NCBI RefSeq assembly: GCF_001636615.1
Contig: NZ_LGEK01000056.1
Coordinates: 1 to 35,661, forward strand
DNA length: 35,661 nucleotides
Direction of reading: 5' to 3'
DNA from: Mucilaginibacter sp. L294
Lineage (GTDB): Bacteria > Bacteroidota > Bacteroidia > Sphingobacteriales > Sphingobacteriaceae
Each line of letters starts with the position of its first letter. Within the stretch, counting starts at the first letter, position 1. The notes under the pieces are model-generated. The model made no database searches. It saw nothing but the letters and a program-made list of their open reading frames with translations, and had not been told where the DNA came from. Shown in pieces: positions 1-8,322 of this stretch. The position numbers and the translations under genes are program-made.

Positions 1-18
1 GATGTGTATAAGAGACAG
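1..18. other. Tn5/Nextera mosaic-end adapter remnant (not genomic)
   Basis: The first 18 bases equal the Nextera transposase adapter lacking its first A (GATGTGTATAAGAGACAG). The same 19-bp mosaic end stands in opposite orientation at the other end of the window. This is untrimmed library sequence; genomic sequence starts at about base 19. Confidence 0.96.
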
Positions 19-101
19 ATTTAATAGTTTAAACCAAAATTACAAAGTAAAACTTTAAATAGAATGGAAATTTAAAAATGCTAATTAATTGACTTACAAT
101 G

Positions 102-141
102 TGTTCCATTTGTTCCGTTTGTTCCATTTCGCAATGGAACA
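102..141. repeat. Triple 9-bp tandem repeat ending in a perfect palindrome; candidate operator
   Basis: Three 9-bp units follow head to tail: TGTTCCATT, TGTTCCGTT, TGTTCCATT. The third is the left arm of a perfect inverted repeat, TGTTCCATT-TCGC-AATGGAACA. It lies 100 bases before the monooxygenase start, in an otherwise AT-rich leader of 223 bases with no other gene. A dyad plus iterated half-sites is typical of a transcription-factor binding site; no regulator gene is adjacent, so the binder is unknown. It has no following T-run and so is not an obvious terminator. Confidence 0.6.
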
Positions 142-241
142 AAACAAGCTGAAAGGCTGATAATTTTTAATTATTTAAAAGATAATGTTGTGTTGTTCGT
201 CTAAAGCGGTAAGGTATAAACCCTTTATAACTAAACATAAG

Positions 242-1390
242 ATGAATACTATAAAAAATAAAAAGATAGCCATTATTGGTGGCGGCCCGGGTGGTTTAAC
301 ACTTGCCAGGCTTTTACAATTAAAAGGTGCCGATGTTACCATTTACGAACGCGACCTTCACCAGGATGCCCGCGCGCAGGGTGCCACGCTCGATCTGCAT
401 GAAGAATCGGGCCTGGCGGCTCTACAAGCAGCCGGCTTGATGGATGAATTTAAAGCTAATTACCGCCCCGGTGCCGATAAAATGCGTGTTACCGATGAGC
501 ATGCAAATATTGTATTGGATGACCACATAGCTGAGCAGGACGAAACTCACCGCAATCGCCCCGAAATAGACCGTGGCCCATTACAAAAACTGTTGCTTGA
601 TTCGCTTAAGCCCGGCACCATAGTTTGGGATTGCCAGTTTGTATCGCTTGCACCGCTTAACAATGGTTGGAAAATTGAATTTAAGAACGGTACTACAACT
701 ATAGCCGACCTGGTTATAGCCGCGGACGGAGCCAATTCAAAGCTTCGCCCCTACCTTACTCCTATCAAGCCATTTTACTGCGGCCATACGGCTATAGAGG
801 GTGCAGTTTATCAGTCGGAAAAGGTTATCCCCAAAATGCACCAGCTTTTAAGCGGCGGCAAAATTTTTGCCATGGGCGATAACAGGAGCCTGATAGTAAG
901 TGCCAAAGGCGATGGCAGCCTGGTGTTTTACCCCTGCTTTAAGGCAGATGAGAACTGGGCGAAAGAGTCTGGTATTGACTTTACGGATAAAGCGCAGGTA
1001 CTTGCCTGGTTTAAAACCGAGTTTTCAAACTGGGGCGATGTCTGGCTGGAGTTGTTTGAAAACGCAAACGGTGCATTTGTACCCCGCCCTCTATACTCCA
1101 TGCCATTAGACCAAACCTGGGAAGCACAACCCAACATAACTATGATAGGCGATGCCGCCCACCTGATGCCGCCCTACGCCGGCGAAGGTGTAAACATGGC
1201 CATGCTGGATGCATTGGAGCTAAGTAGTGCCCTTACCGATGAAACTTATACCGATACACTGGCAGCAATTACTGCATTTGAAAAACAGATGCGTATAAGG
1301 GCTGCCGAGGTTGCAGATCAGTCTATCCAATCGTTAGAGATATTGCATTCGCCTGGGGCTATAGATTTTATGATGAGGATTGCAGGATAA
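242..1390 (+). CDS. FAD-dependent monooxygenase, TetX-like (group A flavoprotein hydroxylase)
   Basis: Predicted cytoplasmic NAD(P)H/FAD hydroxylase of 382 residues. The dinucleotide-binding GGGPGG is at 13-18, with the ribose-binding Glu36 (IYER). GATLDLHEESG at 48-57 and PEIDR at 107-111 closely match the corresponding Tet(X) segments. The second FAD motif IGDAAHLMPPYAGEGVN is at 302-318. The frame stays open back to base 185, but the extra 19 residues are unlike the family, so ATG 242 (MNTIKNKK) is chosen. Against Tet(X) from memory, the tetracycline-contacting Gln192, His234 and Gly236 align here with Glu, Val and Tyr, so the substrate may not be tetracycline. It stands alone behind a repeat/palindrome leader. 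The monooxygenase call is firm; the substrate is unknown. Confidence 0.88.
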   Translation: MNTIKNKKIAIIGGGPGGLTLARLLQLKGADVTIYERDLHQDARAQGATLDLHEESGLAALQAAGLMDEFKANYRPGADKMRVTDEHANIVLDDHIAEQDETHRNRPEIDRGPLQKLLLDSLKPGTIVWDCQFVSLAPLNNGWKIEFKNGTTTIADLVIAADGANSKLRPYLTPIKPFYCGHTAIEGAVYQSEKVIPKMHQLLSGGKIFAMGDNRSLIVSAKGDGSLVFYPCFKADENWAKESGIDFTDKAQVLAWFKTEFSNWGDVWLELFENANGAFVPRPLYSMPLDQTWEAQPNITMIGDAAHLMPPYAGEGVNMAMLDALELSSALTDETYTDTLAAITAFEKQMRIRAAEVADQSIQSLEILHSPGAIDFMMRIAG

Positions 1391-1420
1391 ACTTTAATTA
1401 TAGCGAAAAGTTATAGCCTG

Positions 1421-1428
1421 TATATTTG
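1421..1428 (+). promoter_or_regulatory. Putative -7 box (TATATTTG)
   Basis: TATATTTG matches the Bacteroidota -7 consensus TAnnTTTG, 71 bases before the sterol-desaturase-family start. No convincing TTG -33 element is seen at the expected distance, so this is tentative. Confidence 0.4.
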
Positions 1429-1499
1429 GTTTATACATTTTTGTTGAGTTAATTGCGTTAATACTTTAGCAAGCATAGTATTAACCAATTTATCAACTT

Positions 1500-2519
1500 A
1501 TGGATTTTTTAAAGGCTATAGCTAACGAGTTTACAGGCTTTTGGGGGCTTGGTGGTTTATTAGAGATCATCAAATCAGGCGATTACAGTAAGTTTCTTAC
1601 CTATGGTGGTATTACATCGCTACTGGTACCGCTTACCCCATTCCTGCTCCTGCTCGAAATTATACGGGCAGCTTTTTATAAAAGGTTTAAGGTTATCCAT
1701 TATAAGATCTCCTTTTTCACCTATGTATTAAACGCCTTTGTAGGCCGGGTTATCTCTATAGCCATGATAGGGCTCTGTATTAAATGGTTTTTACCCATTG
1801 CGCTTTTAAAAACCACGTTTACCTGGTATTGGTTTATTTATGGCTACGTGATATGGGAGTTCGCGCATTTTATATACCATTACCTTGCGCATAAGGTACG
1901 CCTGCTTTGGTGCCTGCACTCTACCCACCACGCGCCCGAAACCATGAACCTTTCAGTTACCTACGCCCACTTTTTTTTAGAAGCACCATACGCCGATCTG
2001 ATCCGAACCGGCATTTGCATTTTGCTGGGTGTAAACCCCGCCATGTTATTCGTAATTATGTTTATTGATGGCACCTGGGGCGCTATGATCCATGTGGGCG
2101 AAAACATTATAAAAGATGGCCGCCTGGGGTTTTTAAACAATATTATACTTACCCCATCCCACCACCGGGTGCACCATGCCCGTAATATTGTGTACATGGA
2201 TACCAACTTTTGCAACCTGCTTAATATATGGGATAAAGTTTTTGGCACCTATTACCCTGAGGACCGCAATATCCCTATTGAATACGGTATCAGTCGCCCC
2301 ATGATCAAAAACAGCTTTCTGGATGCCTATTTTGGTGAGATTGTGGCGCTTGCAAAAGATGTTTACCGTGCGCCCGGTATCAAAAACAAGGTCTTTTACA
2401 TTTTTATGCCCCCCGGCTGGAGCCATACCGGCGACCATAAGATGACCCACGTTGTTCGCAAAAAGTATTTTGAGGAACTGCACGCGGAGAAAACAAAAAA
2501 GGAAAAGGTATTAGCATAA
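1500..2519 (+). CDS. Sterol desaturase / fatty acid hydroxylase family membrane protein
   Basis: An integral-membrane di-iron oxygenase of 339 residues. The histidine clusters of the ERG3/fatty-acid-hydroxylase superfamily are present in order: HFIYH (123-127), HSTHH (140-144), an isolated His198 (MIHVGE) and HHRVHH (221-226). Hydrophobic segments lie at about 38-60, 70-120 and 170-195, which places the histidines on the cytoplasmic face as in the family. Members hydroxylate or desaturate sterols, hopanoids, carotenoids or fatty acids; nothing local identifies the substrate. It may act on a membrane lipid, which would fit the lipid A deacylase a few genes downstream, but that link is inference. 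The start is the first ATG of the frame and agrees with the family's length. Confidence 0.88.
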   Translation: MDFLKAIANEFTGFWGLGGLLEIIKSGDYSKFLTYGGITSLLVPLTPFLLLLEIIRAAFYKRFKVIHYKISFFTYVLNAFVGRVISIAMIGLCIKWFLPIALLKTTFTWYWFIYGYVIWEFAHFIYHYLAHKVRLLWCLHSTHHAPETMNLSVTYAHFFLEAPYADLIRTGICILLGVNPAMLFVIMFIDGTWGAMIHVGENIIKDGRLGFLNNIILTPSHHRVHHARNIVYMDTNFCNLLNIWDKVFGTYYPEDRNIPIEYGISRPMIKNSFLDAYFGEIVALAKDVYRAPGIKNKVFYIFMPPGWSHTGDHKMTHVVRKKYFEELHAEKTKKEKVLA

Positions 2520-2704
2520 ATGTATTTGGCTGATGCATGCCTCTGCTTTGCAAATACTCTGGGTATCCAAATTCCCCTGCATGACTTTTTTTCCACTTTA
2601 GTACAAAAATTGTAAAAATCAACTTAAATCTTTTCAATATCATAACCGCCAATAAATCAATATTTTACAACTCGATAACATTTACCGGGGCTAATTAACT
2701 TATA

Positions 2705-2733
2705 TTGGCATAGCTCTTGAAACTGTATATTTG
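2705..2733 (+). promoter_or_regulatory. Promoter of lon (TTG-N18-TATATTTG)
   Basis: A TTG (-33) followed after 18 bases by TATATTTG (-7) fits the Bacteroidota housekeeping promoter. It leaves a leader of about 90 bases before lon. It is the only structure I can support in the 307-base gap between the desaturase-family gene and lon; the rest is AT-rich without hairpins or a credible small gene. Confidence 0.65.
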
Positions 2734-2826
2734 AATAATTAACTACTGCTGATTAACCCATAATATTAAGGGCGGAGTTTCCGGACCTGCCAATATGACG
2801 TTACCGGCATACATAAAAGGTGATTG

Positions 2827-5304
2827 ATGAGTTTTGATCCGTTCGATTTTAAAAATACTATGCCTTCCATTAATGAGGATTCCGAGTTTTTCCCACTGAT
2901 GTCATCAGAGGATGAGGCGGAAATGAATAATGAAGAGGTGCCCGATATTATTTCTATACTTCCGCTACGCAATACCGTATTGTTTCCGGGTGTTGTTATC
3001 CCTATTACCGTTGGTCGCGATAAATCTATTAAACTGATACGCGATGCCAATAAAGGCAGCCGCCTGATTGGTGTTGTAGCCCAGCAGGATGTAAGTATTG
3101 AAGACCCTACCTTTAACCAGCTGAACAAGGTAGGCACCATTGCCCTAATCATAAAAATGCTGCAAATGCCCGATGGTAACACCACCGTGATACTACAGGG
3201 GAAAAAGCGTTTTGTGCTGAAAGAAGAGGTACAAAGCGAGCCTTACATTAAGGCCACCGTTGAACCATTTAAAGAGATAAAAGCTAAAGAGGACAAAGAA
3301 TTTAAAGCAATGGTATCGTCTGTTAAAGACATGGCCATGAACATTATACAGTTATCGCCAAACATACCGAGCGAGGCAGGTATCGCTATCCGTAATATTG
3401 AGAGCACATCATTCCTCATTAACTTCATATCATCAAATATGAACGCGGATATGGCTGATAAACAGCAATTACTGCAAACCGCCAGCCTGCGCGACAGGAT
3501 AAATATGGTGCTGGAGCATTTAACGCTCGATCTGCAAATGCTGGAGCTGAAAAACCAGATCCAAACCAAAGTAAGGGTTGACCTGGATAAACAACAGCGC
3601 GATTATTTTTTGAACCAGCAGCTAAAAACCATACAGGAAGAGCTTGGCGGCACATCGCCCGACTTGGAGATAGAGAACCTGCGCCAGCGTGCCCTGAAAA
3701 AGAAATGGGATAAAGAAGTAAAAACCCACTTTGCCAAAGAGCTTGAAAAACTGACCCGCACCAACCCTGCCGCGGCAGATTACTCGGTGCAGATAAATTA
3801 CCTGGAGCTATTGCTCGACCTGCCCTGGAACGAATTTACAAAGGATAATTTCGACCTTAAAAGGGCTCAAAAGGTATTGGATAAGGATCACTTCGGCCTG
3901 GATAAGGTAAAGCAACGGATCATTGAATATTTAGCTGTTTTAAAATTAAAACACAACATGAAAGCCCCTATCCTTTGCCTGGTTGGTCCTCCAGGTGTTG
4001 GTAAAACATCATTGGGTAAATCTATCGCAAAAGCTTTAGGCCGCAAATATGTAAGGATGGCTTTGGGCGGGGTACGTGACGAGGCCGAGATACGCGGGCA
4101 CCGCAAAACCTATATCGGCGCTATGCCGGGCAGGATCATACAGTCGGTAAAAAAGGCAGGTGCTGCAAACCCAGTGTTCATACTGGATGAGATTGATAAG
4201 GTAAGCACTGATTTCCGTGGCGACCCATCATCGGCCTTGTTAGAGGTACTTGACCCTGAGCAGAACAGTACTTTTTATGATAACTACGTAGAGATGGATT
4301 TCGACTTGTCTAACGTGATGTTCATCGCAACCGCAAACTCGCTGAGTAGTATACAACCCGCCCTGCTTGACAGGATGGAAATTATAGAGGTGAACGGTTA
4401 TACTGTTGAAGAAAAGATTGAGATAGCCAAACGCCACTTGCTGCCAAAACAACGCGAAGCGCATGGCCTAACCGCTAAGGATGTTATTATAAAAGGTGAT
4501 ATTGTTGAAAAACTGATAGAAGATTACACCCGCGAATCGGGCGTGCGTGCTTTAGAGAAAAGGATAGGTTCGGTAATACGCGGCGTGGCCAAAAACATAG
4601 CCATGGAAGAGCCTTACAATACCCTGGTAAACAAAAAAGAAGTAGAGAAGATACTTGGTGCACCTTTTTACGATAAAGACCTGTACGAAAACAACGATAC
4701 AGCAGGTGTAGTAACCGGCCTGGCCTGGACATCAGTTGGTGGCGATATATTGTTTATTGAAGCCAGCTTAAGCCCGGGTAACGGCAAACTTACCCTTACC
4801 GGTAGCCTTGGCGATGTAATGAAAGAATCGGTAACCATTGCGTTGGCTTATTTGCGCGCGCATGCTACCTATTTTAACATCAACCCAAAACTGTTTGAAC
4901 AATGGGATGTGCATGTGCACGTACCGGCCGGCGCTACCCCTAAGGATGGCCCGTCGGCGGGTGTTACCATGCTTACGGCACTGGTATCGGCATTCACGCA
5001 ACGTAAATTAAAACCACATTTGGCCATGACGGGCGAAATTACCCTGCGCGGCCGGGTATTGCCTGTTGGTGGTATTAAAGAAAAGATACTGGCTGCCAAA
5101 CGTGCCAATATCAAAGAGATCATCCTGTGCAAATCAAACCAAAAGGATATCCTGGAAATTAAAGAGGGTTACATTACCGACCTTAAATTCCATTACGTTA
5201 CCGATATGCGCGAGGTAATAAACCTGGCATTGTTGGATGAATTGGTAAAAGAGCCGCTTGATTTAACCGTTAAAGAAAAGGAAGTAAAACCGGCGTTGAA
5301 TTAA
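2827..5304 (+). CDS. lon: ATP-dependent protease Lon (La), S16 family
   Basis: A cytoplasmic AAA+ protease that unfolds and degrades misfolded and regulatory proteins; 825 residues, normal for Bacteroidota. The N-terminal substrate-binding domain begins at ILPLRNTVLFPG. A coiled linker containing DYFLNQQLKTIQEELGG follows. The ATPase has Walker A GPPGVGKT at 387-394 and Walker B FILDEID with Asp454/Glu455. The protease domain carries the catalytic Ser710 (DGPSAG) and Lys751 (GGIKEK), a complete dyad. The frame can start at a TTG one codon earlier, but ATG 2827, preceded by AAAGG, is preferred. It is monocistronic between its own promoter and a strong terminator. Confidence 0.98.
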   Translation: MSFDPFDFKNTMPSINEDSEFFPLMSSEDEAEMNNEEVPDIISILPLRNTVLFPGVVIPITVGRDKSIKLIRDANKGSRLIGVVAQQDVSIEDPTFNQLNKVGTIALIIKMLQMPDGNTTVILQGKKRFVLKEEVQSEPYIKATVEPFKEIKAKEDKEFKAMVSSVKDMAMNIIQLSPNIPSEAGIAIRNIESTSFLINFISSNMNADMADKQQLLQTASLRDRINMVLEHLTLDLQMLELKNQIQTKVRVDLDKQQRDYFLNQQLKTIQEELGGTSPDLEIENLRQRALKKKWDKEVKTHFAKELEKLTRTNPAAADYSVQINYLELLLDLPWNEFTKDNFDLKRAQKVLDKDHFGLDKVKQRIIEYLAVLKLKHNMKAPILCLVGPPGVGKTSLGKSIAKALGRKYVRMALGGVRDEAEIRGHRKTYIGAMPGRIIQSVKKAGAANPVFILDEIDKVSTDFRGDPSSALLEVLDPEQNSTFYDNYVEMDFDLSNVMFIATANSLSSIQPALLDRMEIIEVNGYTVEEKIEIAKRHLLPKQREAHGLTAKDVIIKGDIVEKLIEDYTRESGVRALEKRIGSVIRGVAKNIAMEEPYNTLVNKKEVEKILGAPFYDKDLYENNDTAGVVTGLAWTSVGGDILFIEASLSPGNGKLTLTGSLGDVMKESVTIALAYLRAHATYFNINPKLFEQWDVHVHVPAGATPKDGPSAGVTMLTALVSAFTQRKLKPHLAMTGEITLRGRVLPVGGIKEKILAAKRANIKEIILCKSNQKDILEIKEGYITDLKFHYVTDMREVINLALLDELVKEPLDLTVKEKEVKPALN

Positions 5305-5332
5305 TTCCGATCCGTTTACACTTCAACCATAT

Positions 5333-5372
5333 AAAACAAAATAGCCGGTAGCAATACCGGCTGTTTTGTTTT
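5333..5372 (+). terminator. Rho-independent terminator after lon
   Basis: A perfect 8-bp stem AGCCGGTA / TACCGGCT with a GCAA tetraloop is flanked by AAAACAAAA and TTTTGTTTT, which extend the stem and give T-tracts in both directions. It lies 29 bases after the lon stop. Confidence 0.92.
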
Positions 5373-5495
5373 AAAGATACCCCAAATGTTAAAATAAGTT
5401 AATGATGTTAAAGTAGGTTAATTAAAACCGACTATCAGATTGGGCTAATTATAATTGTGAAACAATAAATCTAATTATTAATTAACCTCCACAAC

Positions 5496-6017
5496 ATGAT
5501 GAAAAAATTAAAAGCACTATTAATCACGGCAATTACACTTGGTTTTTTATTCACCTCGTTAACAGGCAAGGCACAATCAATCACCAAAAACACCTTTAAA
5601 TGGAGTATTGCCGAAGAAACCTTCCGGCCTGTTGGTCATTTTCACCGCGAGTCGGATTTTGGTATCGGCGGCAGCGTTCGCATGCAATATGGCCTTTCTG
5701 ATAGAGTTGCGCTAACTTTTACGGCCGGGTATTACAATTTCTTTGTAAAAGCCCCGTATAAAAATTTAGGTGTCGAAGATTACAGGCTTGTGCCCGTAAA
5801 AGTGGGGATAAAAGCATTTGTATTACCCCATATTTACCTTGCGGCCGAAGCCGGTGTAGGCTTTGAAGTAAACCGGGAGAAAAAAAGAGTATTTATTGCA
5901 TCGCCGGGTGTTGGCTGGGCTAACAAATCGTGGGATGTGGGCGTGCGGTATGAAAACTACGCGGCCAATAACAACGGCTATGGTACATTGGCATTACGTA
6001 TAGCCTACGGCTTTTAA
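5496..6017 (+). CDS. Small outer-membrane beta-barrel protein, function unknown
   Basis: A 173-residue secreted protein. A Lys-rich start, hydrophobic core and Ala-Gln cleavage site (GKAQ, about residue 27) form a signal peptide. The rest alternates polar and aromatic residues in short strands (VALTFTAGYYNFF, IYLAAEAGVGFEV, WDVGVRYENY) and ends in RIAYGF, with the C-terminal Phe typical of outer-membrane barrels. The length suggests about eight strands, as in OmpW/OmpX/PagP-size proteins. The start could be the second Met (5499). It has its own gap on both sides and a terminator, so it is probably a single-gene unit. I do not recognise a specific family. Confidence 0.75.
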   Translation: MMKKLKALLITAITLGFLFTSLTGKAQSITKNTFKWSIAEETFRPVGHFHRESDFGIGGSVRMQYGLSDRVALTFTAGYYNFFVKAPYKNLGVEDYRLVPVKVGIKAFVLPHIYLAAEAGVGFEVNREKKRVFIASPGVGWANKSWDVGVRYENYAANNNGYGTLALRIAYGF

Positions 6018-6053
6018 TTGCGATACCAATAACATAATACATTCTAATTATTT

Positions 6054-6083
6054 AAAAGCAGGGATATTATCCTTGCTTTTTTT
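6054..6083 (+). terminator. Terminator after the small outer-membrane protein
   Basis: AAAAGCAGGGATA pairs with TATCCTTGCTTTT (one G-T wobble, very tight loop) and runs into seven or more T. It lies 36 bases after the stop codon and 26 bases before the next start. Confidence 0.78.
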
Positions 6084-6108
6084 ACATTAGCATACTTTTA
6101 TAATCCTG

Positions 6109-7074
6109 ATGAATAAAAAACTATTCCTGTTAGCCATAGGCCTTTTAGCGGGTATTGGCTCATACGCGCAAAACCGCGCAAACGAGATCGGCTTCCAATC
6201 TGATAACGATTCTTTTCTGGCGCAGGGGTCTGATCGTTATTACACCAACGGCTTCTTTCTTTATTATCGCCACGCGATGGATGTAAACAAAATGAAGAAC
6301 GACAAATTAGCAAACGCCGTGTTTGGTTTAGAGCTGGGCCAAAAGATCTACAACGCGCAATCGGGCCAGCTACCATCAGCAGCTGATGTTGACAGGCCAT
6401 TTGCCGGTTACCTGTACCTGGGCGCATCGGCCAACCTTTTATATAAGGACGAAACCACCCTTAAATTTGGTGCTAAAGTTGGCATAGTTGGCCCTGCAGC
6501 AGGAGGCTACCCTATTCAAAAATTCATCCACAATACTTTTGGCTTTTATGAACTGAACAGCTGGCAATACCAGGTGCGTAATGCGCCCCAATTAAATTTG
6601 AGCGCTGAGTTGAATAAACTTATCGCCCGTGGCTCATGGGCCGACCTAACTTTTTCGGGTTATGTTAACGCCGGTACAGGCTTCAATGCCGCAGGTATTG
6701 GCCCAATGGTACGTTTGGGTAATTTTAACCAATTATTTCAATCGGTAAGTACTCAAAGCTCGGTAAGCAAAAACAGTAACAATACACTGTTACACAACAA
6801 CGAATTCTTCTTTTATTACAAGCCGCAGATCAATGCGGTTGTATATGACGCGACTGTTCAGGGGAATATATTTAAGGACCACCCTGAACCCGGTACGCAG
6901 GAAATTGTTGGCGATATTAACCATTTTGTATTTAGCAACCAGTTAGGTGTAGCACTTACCACCAGCCGTTTTGTGTTTGATGTTGGCGCGGTTATCAATA
7001 CCCGCGAAGTTAAACAAATGGTAAAAAGCACCCACCAATGGGGATCATTAACAGTGCTATACCGCTTTAATTAA
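6109..7074 (+). CDS. Lipid A deacylase LpxR family protein (DUF2219)
   Basis: An outer-membrane enzyme family that removes the 3'-acyloxyacyl group of lipid A; 321 residues, normal length. The signal peptide ends at about residue 20 (GSYAQ). LpxR hallmarks are present: Asn33-Asp34 in SDNDSF, DRYYTNG at 42-48, DRPFAGYLYLG at 95-105, and GIVGPAAGG with His141 (KFIHN). By family knowledge the Asn, Asp and His are catalytic or calcium-associated. The protein ends in LTVLYRFN, a barrel-like last strand. Its stop overlaps the convergent arfB by 4 bases. Members in Bacteroidota are common but little tested, so deacylase activity is likely rather than proven. Confidence 0.88.
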   Translation: MNKKLFLLAIGLLAGIGSYAQNRANEIGFQSDNDSFLAQGSDRYYTNGFFLYYRHAMDVNKMKNDKLANAVFGLELGQKIYNAQSGQLPSAADVDRPFAGYLYLGASANLLYKDETTLKFGAKVGIVGPAAGGYPIQKFIHNTFGFYELNSWQYQVRNAPQLNLSAELNKLIARGSWADLTFSGYVNAGTGFNAAGIGPMVRLGNFNQLFQSVSTQSSVSKNSNNTLLHNNEFFFYYKPQINAVVYDATVQGNIFKDHPEPGTQEIVGDINHFVFSNQLGVALTTSRFVFDVGAVINTREVKQMVKSTHQWGSLTVLYRFN

Positions 7075-7481
7075 AAATCAAAATTTGGCTTGCGGTCGGC
7101 TTTCTTAGCCGATTGCATTTTTTTATTTCCCAGGCGCGCCAGCTTAGCCGCCCTGCTCACTTTACTTGGCTTGCGCACTTTTGGCTTATGCAGCGCATTG
7201 GTAAGCAGTACGATCAGGCGCTCCACCGCTATCTCCTTATTAAGAAACTGGCTGCGCTCTTCATCGCATATTACCTGCACCAGGCCATCTTTGTTAAAAC
7301 GGTTTTGTAATTTATCGCTCAGTAAAAGCTTCTCCTCATCGGTACATAATGCAGAATTATTGATATCAAAAAGCAGCTCAACCTTGGTTGATACCTTGTT
7401 TACGTTTTGCCCGCCTTTGCCCCCGCTACGCGATGTTTTGTAGGAGATCTCGCGTTGCAGGTCGGCCTTATTTAAGTTCAT
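7071..7481 (-). CDS. arfB: Peptidyl-tRNA hydrolase ArfB (YaeJ), ribosome rescue factor
   Basis: This protein hydrolyses peptidyl-tRNA on ribosomes stalled without a stop codon. It has 136 residues, the usual ArfB size and far shorter than RF1/RF2. The catalytic loop SGGKGGQNVNKVST contains GGQ at 23-25, and there is no codon-recognition domain. The basic C-terminal tail (KPKVRKPSKVSRAAKLARLG and onward) is the part that enters the empty mRNA channel in the E. coli protein. It is convergent with the LpxR-like gene, overlapping it by 4 bases. The -7 promoter box sits only 5 bases before the ATG, so the mRNA may be leaderless or nearly so. Confidence 0.94.
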   Translation of the reverse strand: MNLNKADLQREISYKTSRSGGKGGQNVNKVSTKVELLFDINNSALCTDEEKLLLSDKLQNRFNKDGLVQVICDEERSQFLNKEIAVERLIVLLTNALHKPKVRKPSKVSRAAKLARLGNKKMQSAKKADRKPNFDF

Positions 7482-7486
7482 AGCAG

Positions 7487-7494
7487 CAAAGATA
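7487..7494 (-). promoter_or_regulatory. Putative -7 box of arfB (TATCTTTG)
   Basis: On the minus strand TATCTTTG fits TAnnTTTG and ends 5 bases before the arfB ATG. If used, transcription would begin at or just before the start codon. Confidence 0.45.
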
Positions 7495-7600
7495 GTGAGT
7501 GGTTGGCTTGGTTAAGTGGTGAATGGTGGTTTTTTCAACCATTCTCTTAATAAATTTAATCCAACCACTCACCATTCAACTTAATCAACCACTCACCATT
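7495..7600. repeat. Intergenic direct/inverted repeat (CAACCACTCACCATT)
   Basis: CAACCACTCACCATT occurs twice as direct repeats (7562-7576 and 7586-7600). The complement GTGAGTGGTTG is at 7495-7505, and GGTGAATGGTGG is a looser copy near 7518. Together they make an imperfect hairpin filling the divergent gap between arfB and cmk. The role is unknown; it overlaps the region where both promoters must lie. Confidence 0.65.
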
Positions 7601-7628
7601 TAACTAAAAATCGTAACTTCGTCCTCCG

Positions 7629-8303
7629 ATGAGCAATAATATCGTGGTAGCTATTGATGGCTACTCATCATGTGGTAAAAGCACACTGGCCAAGGCATTA
7701 GCCAAAAAACTGCATTATATTTATGTTGATAGCGGTGCTATGTACCGCGCTGTGGCGCTGTATTTTTTAAGGAACAATATTGATACGCAAAACCATGCGC
7801 AGATAGAAGAAGCCTTAAAAAACATCCACCTTAATTTCCACTCGCGCGATTACGAAACCCATATTACCCTTAACGGCGAAGAAGTATCTGAAGAGATCCG
7901 CCAGATGCCCGTATCCGAAAAAGTGAGCGAGGTATCGGCTGTTAAAGAGGTTCGCCGCGAAATGGTGAAGCAACAGCAGCGTATGGGGCAGTCTAAAAAT
8001 ATAGTAATGGATGGCCGTGATATTGGTACCGCCGTTTTCCCGGATGCACCTGTAAAGATCTTCATGACTGCCGACCCGGCCGTTCGTGCCCAGCGGCGCT
8101 ATGACGAGATCCACCTGAAAAACCCTGAGGTTACCTTAGAAGAGATATTTGAGAACATTGCCCACCGCGATTACCAGGACACAACCCGCGAGGAAAGCCC
8201 GCTAATACGCGCACATGATGCCATTATACTGGATAATACCGATCTCACCCCTGATGAGCAACTGCAGTTTGCGCTGGATAAGGTAGAGAAACTGGGAGTA
8301 TAA
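7629..8303 (+). CDS. cmk: Cytidylate kinase
   Basis: This enzyme phosphorylates CMP and dCMP to the diphosphates in the cytoplasm. It has 224 residues, as expected. The P-loop GYSSCGKS is at 11-18. The family motifs YVDSGAMYRAVALY (substrate side), MDGRDIGTAVFPDA and AQRRYDE (lid region) follow in order. It is divergent from arfB. TAACTTCG, one mismatch from TAnnTTTG, lies 7 bases before the ATG. A dCMP deaminase is encoded convergently just downstream; both act on pyrimidine nucleotides, though they are not co-transcribed. Confidence 0.97.
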   Translation: MSNNIVVAIDGYSSCGKSTLAKALAKKLHYIYVDSGAMYRAVALYFLRNNIDTQNHAQIEEALKNIHLNFHSRDYETHITLNGEEVSEEIRQMPVSEKVSEVSAVKEVRREMVKQQQRMGQSKNIVMDGRDIGTAVFPDAPVKIFMTADPAVRAQRRYDEIHLKNPEVTLEEIFENIAHRDYQDTTREESPLIRAHDAIILDNTDLTPDEQLQFALDKVEKLGV

Positions 8304-8322
8304 AATAGAAAATATATCAACT

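Noticed and set aside
185..241. 19-residue N-terminal extension of the TetX-like protein
   Set aside because: No similarity to the family, no signal-peptide shape; the next ATG gives the standard N terminus.
7495..7600. CRISPR-like spaced repeats CAACCACTCACCATT
   Set aside because: Only two direct copies with a 9-base gap, plus inverted copies; no spacers of regular length and no cas genes.
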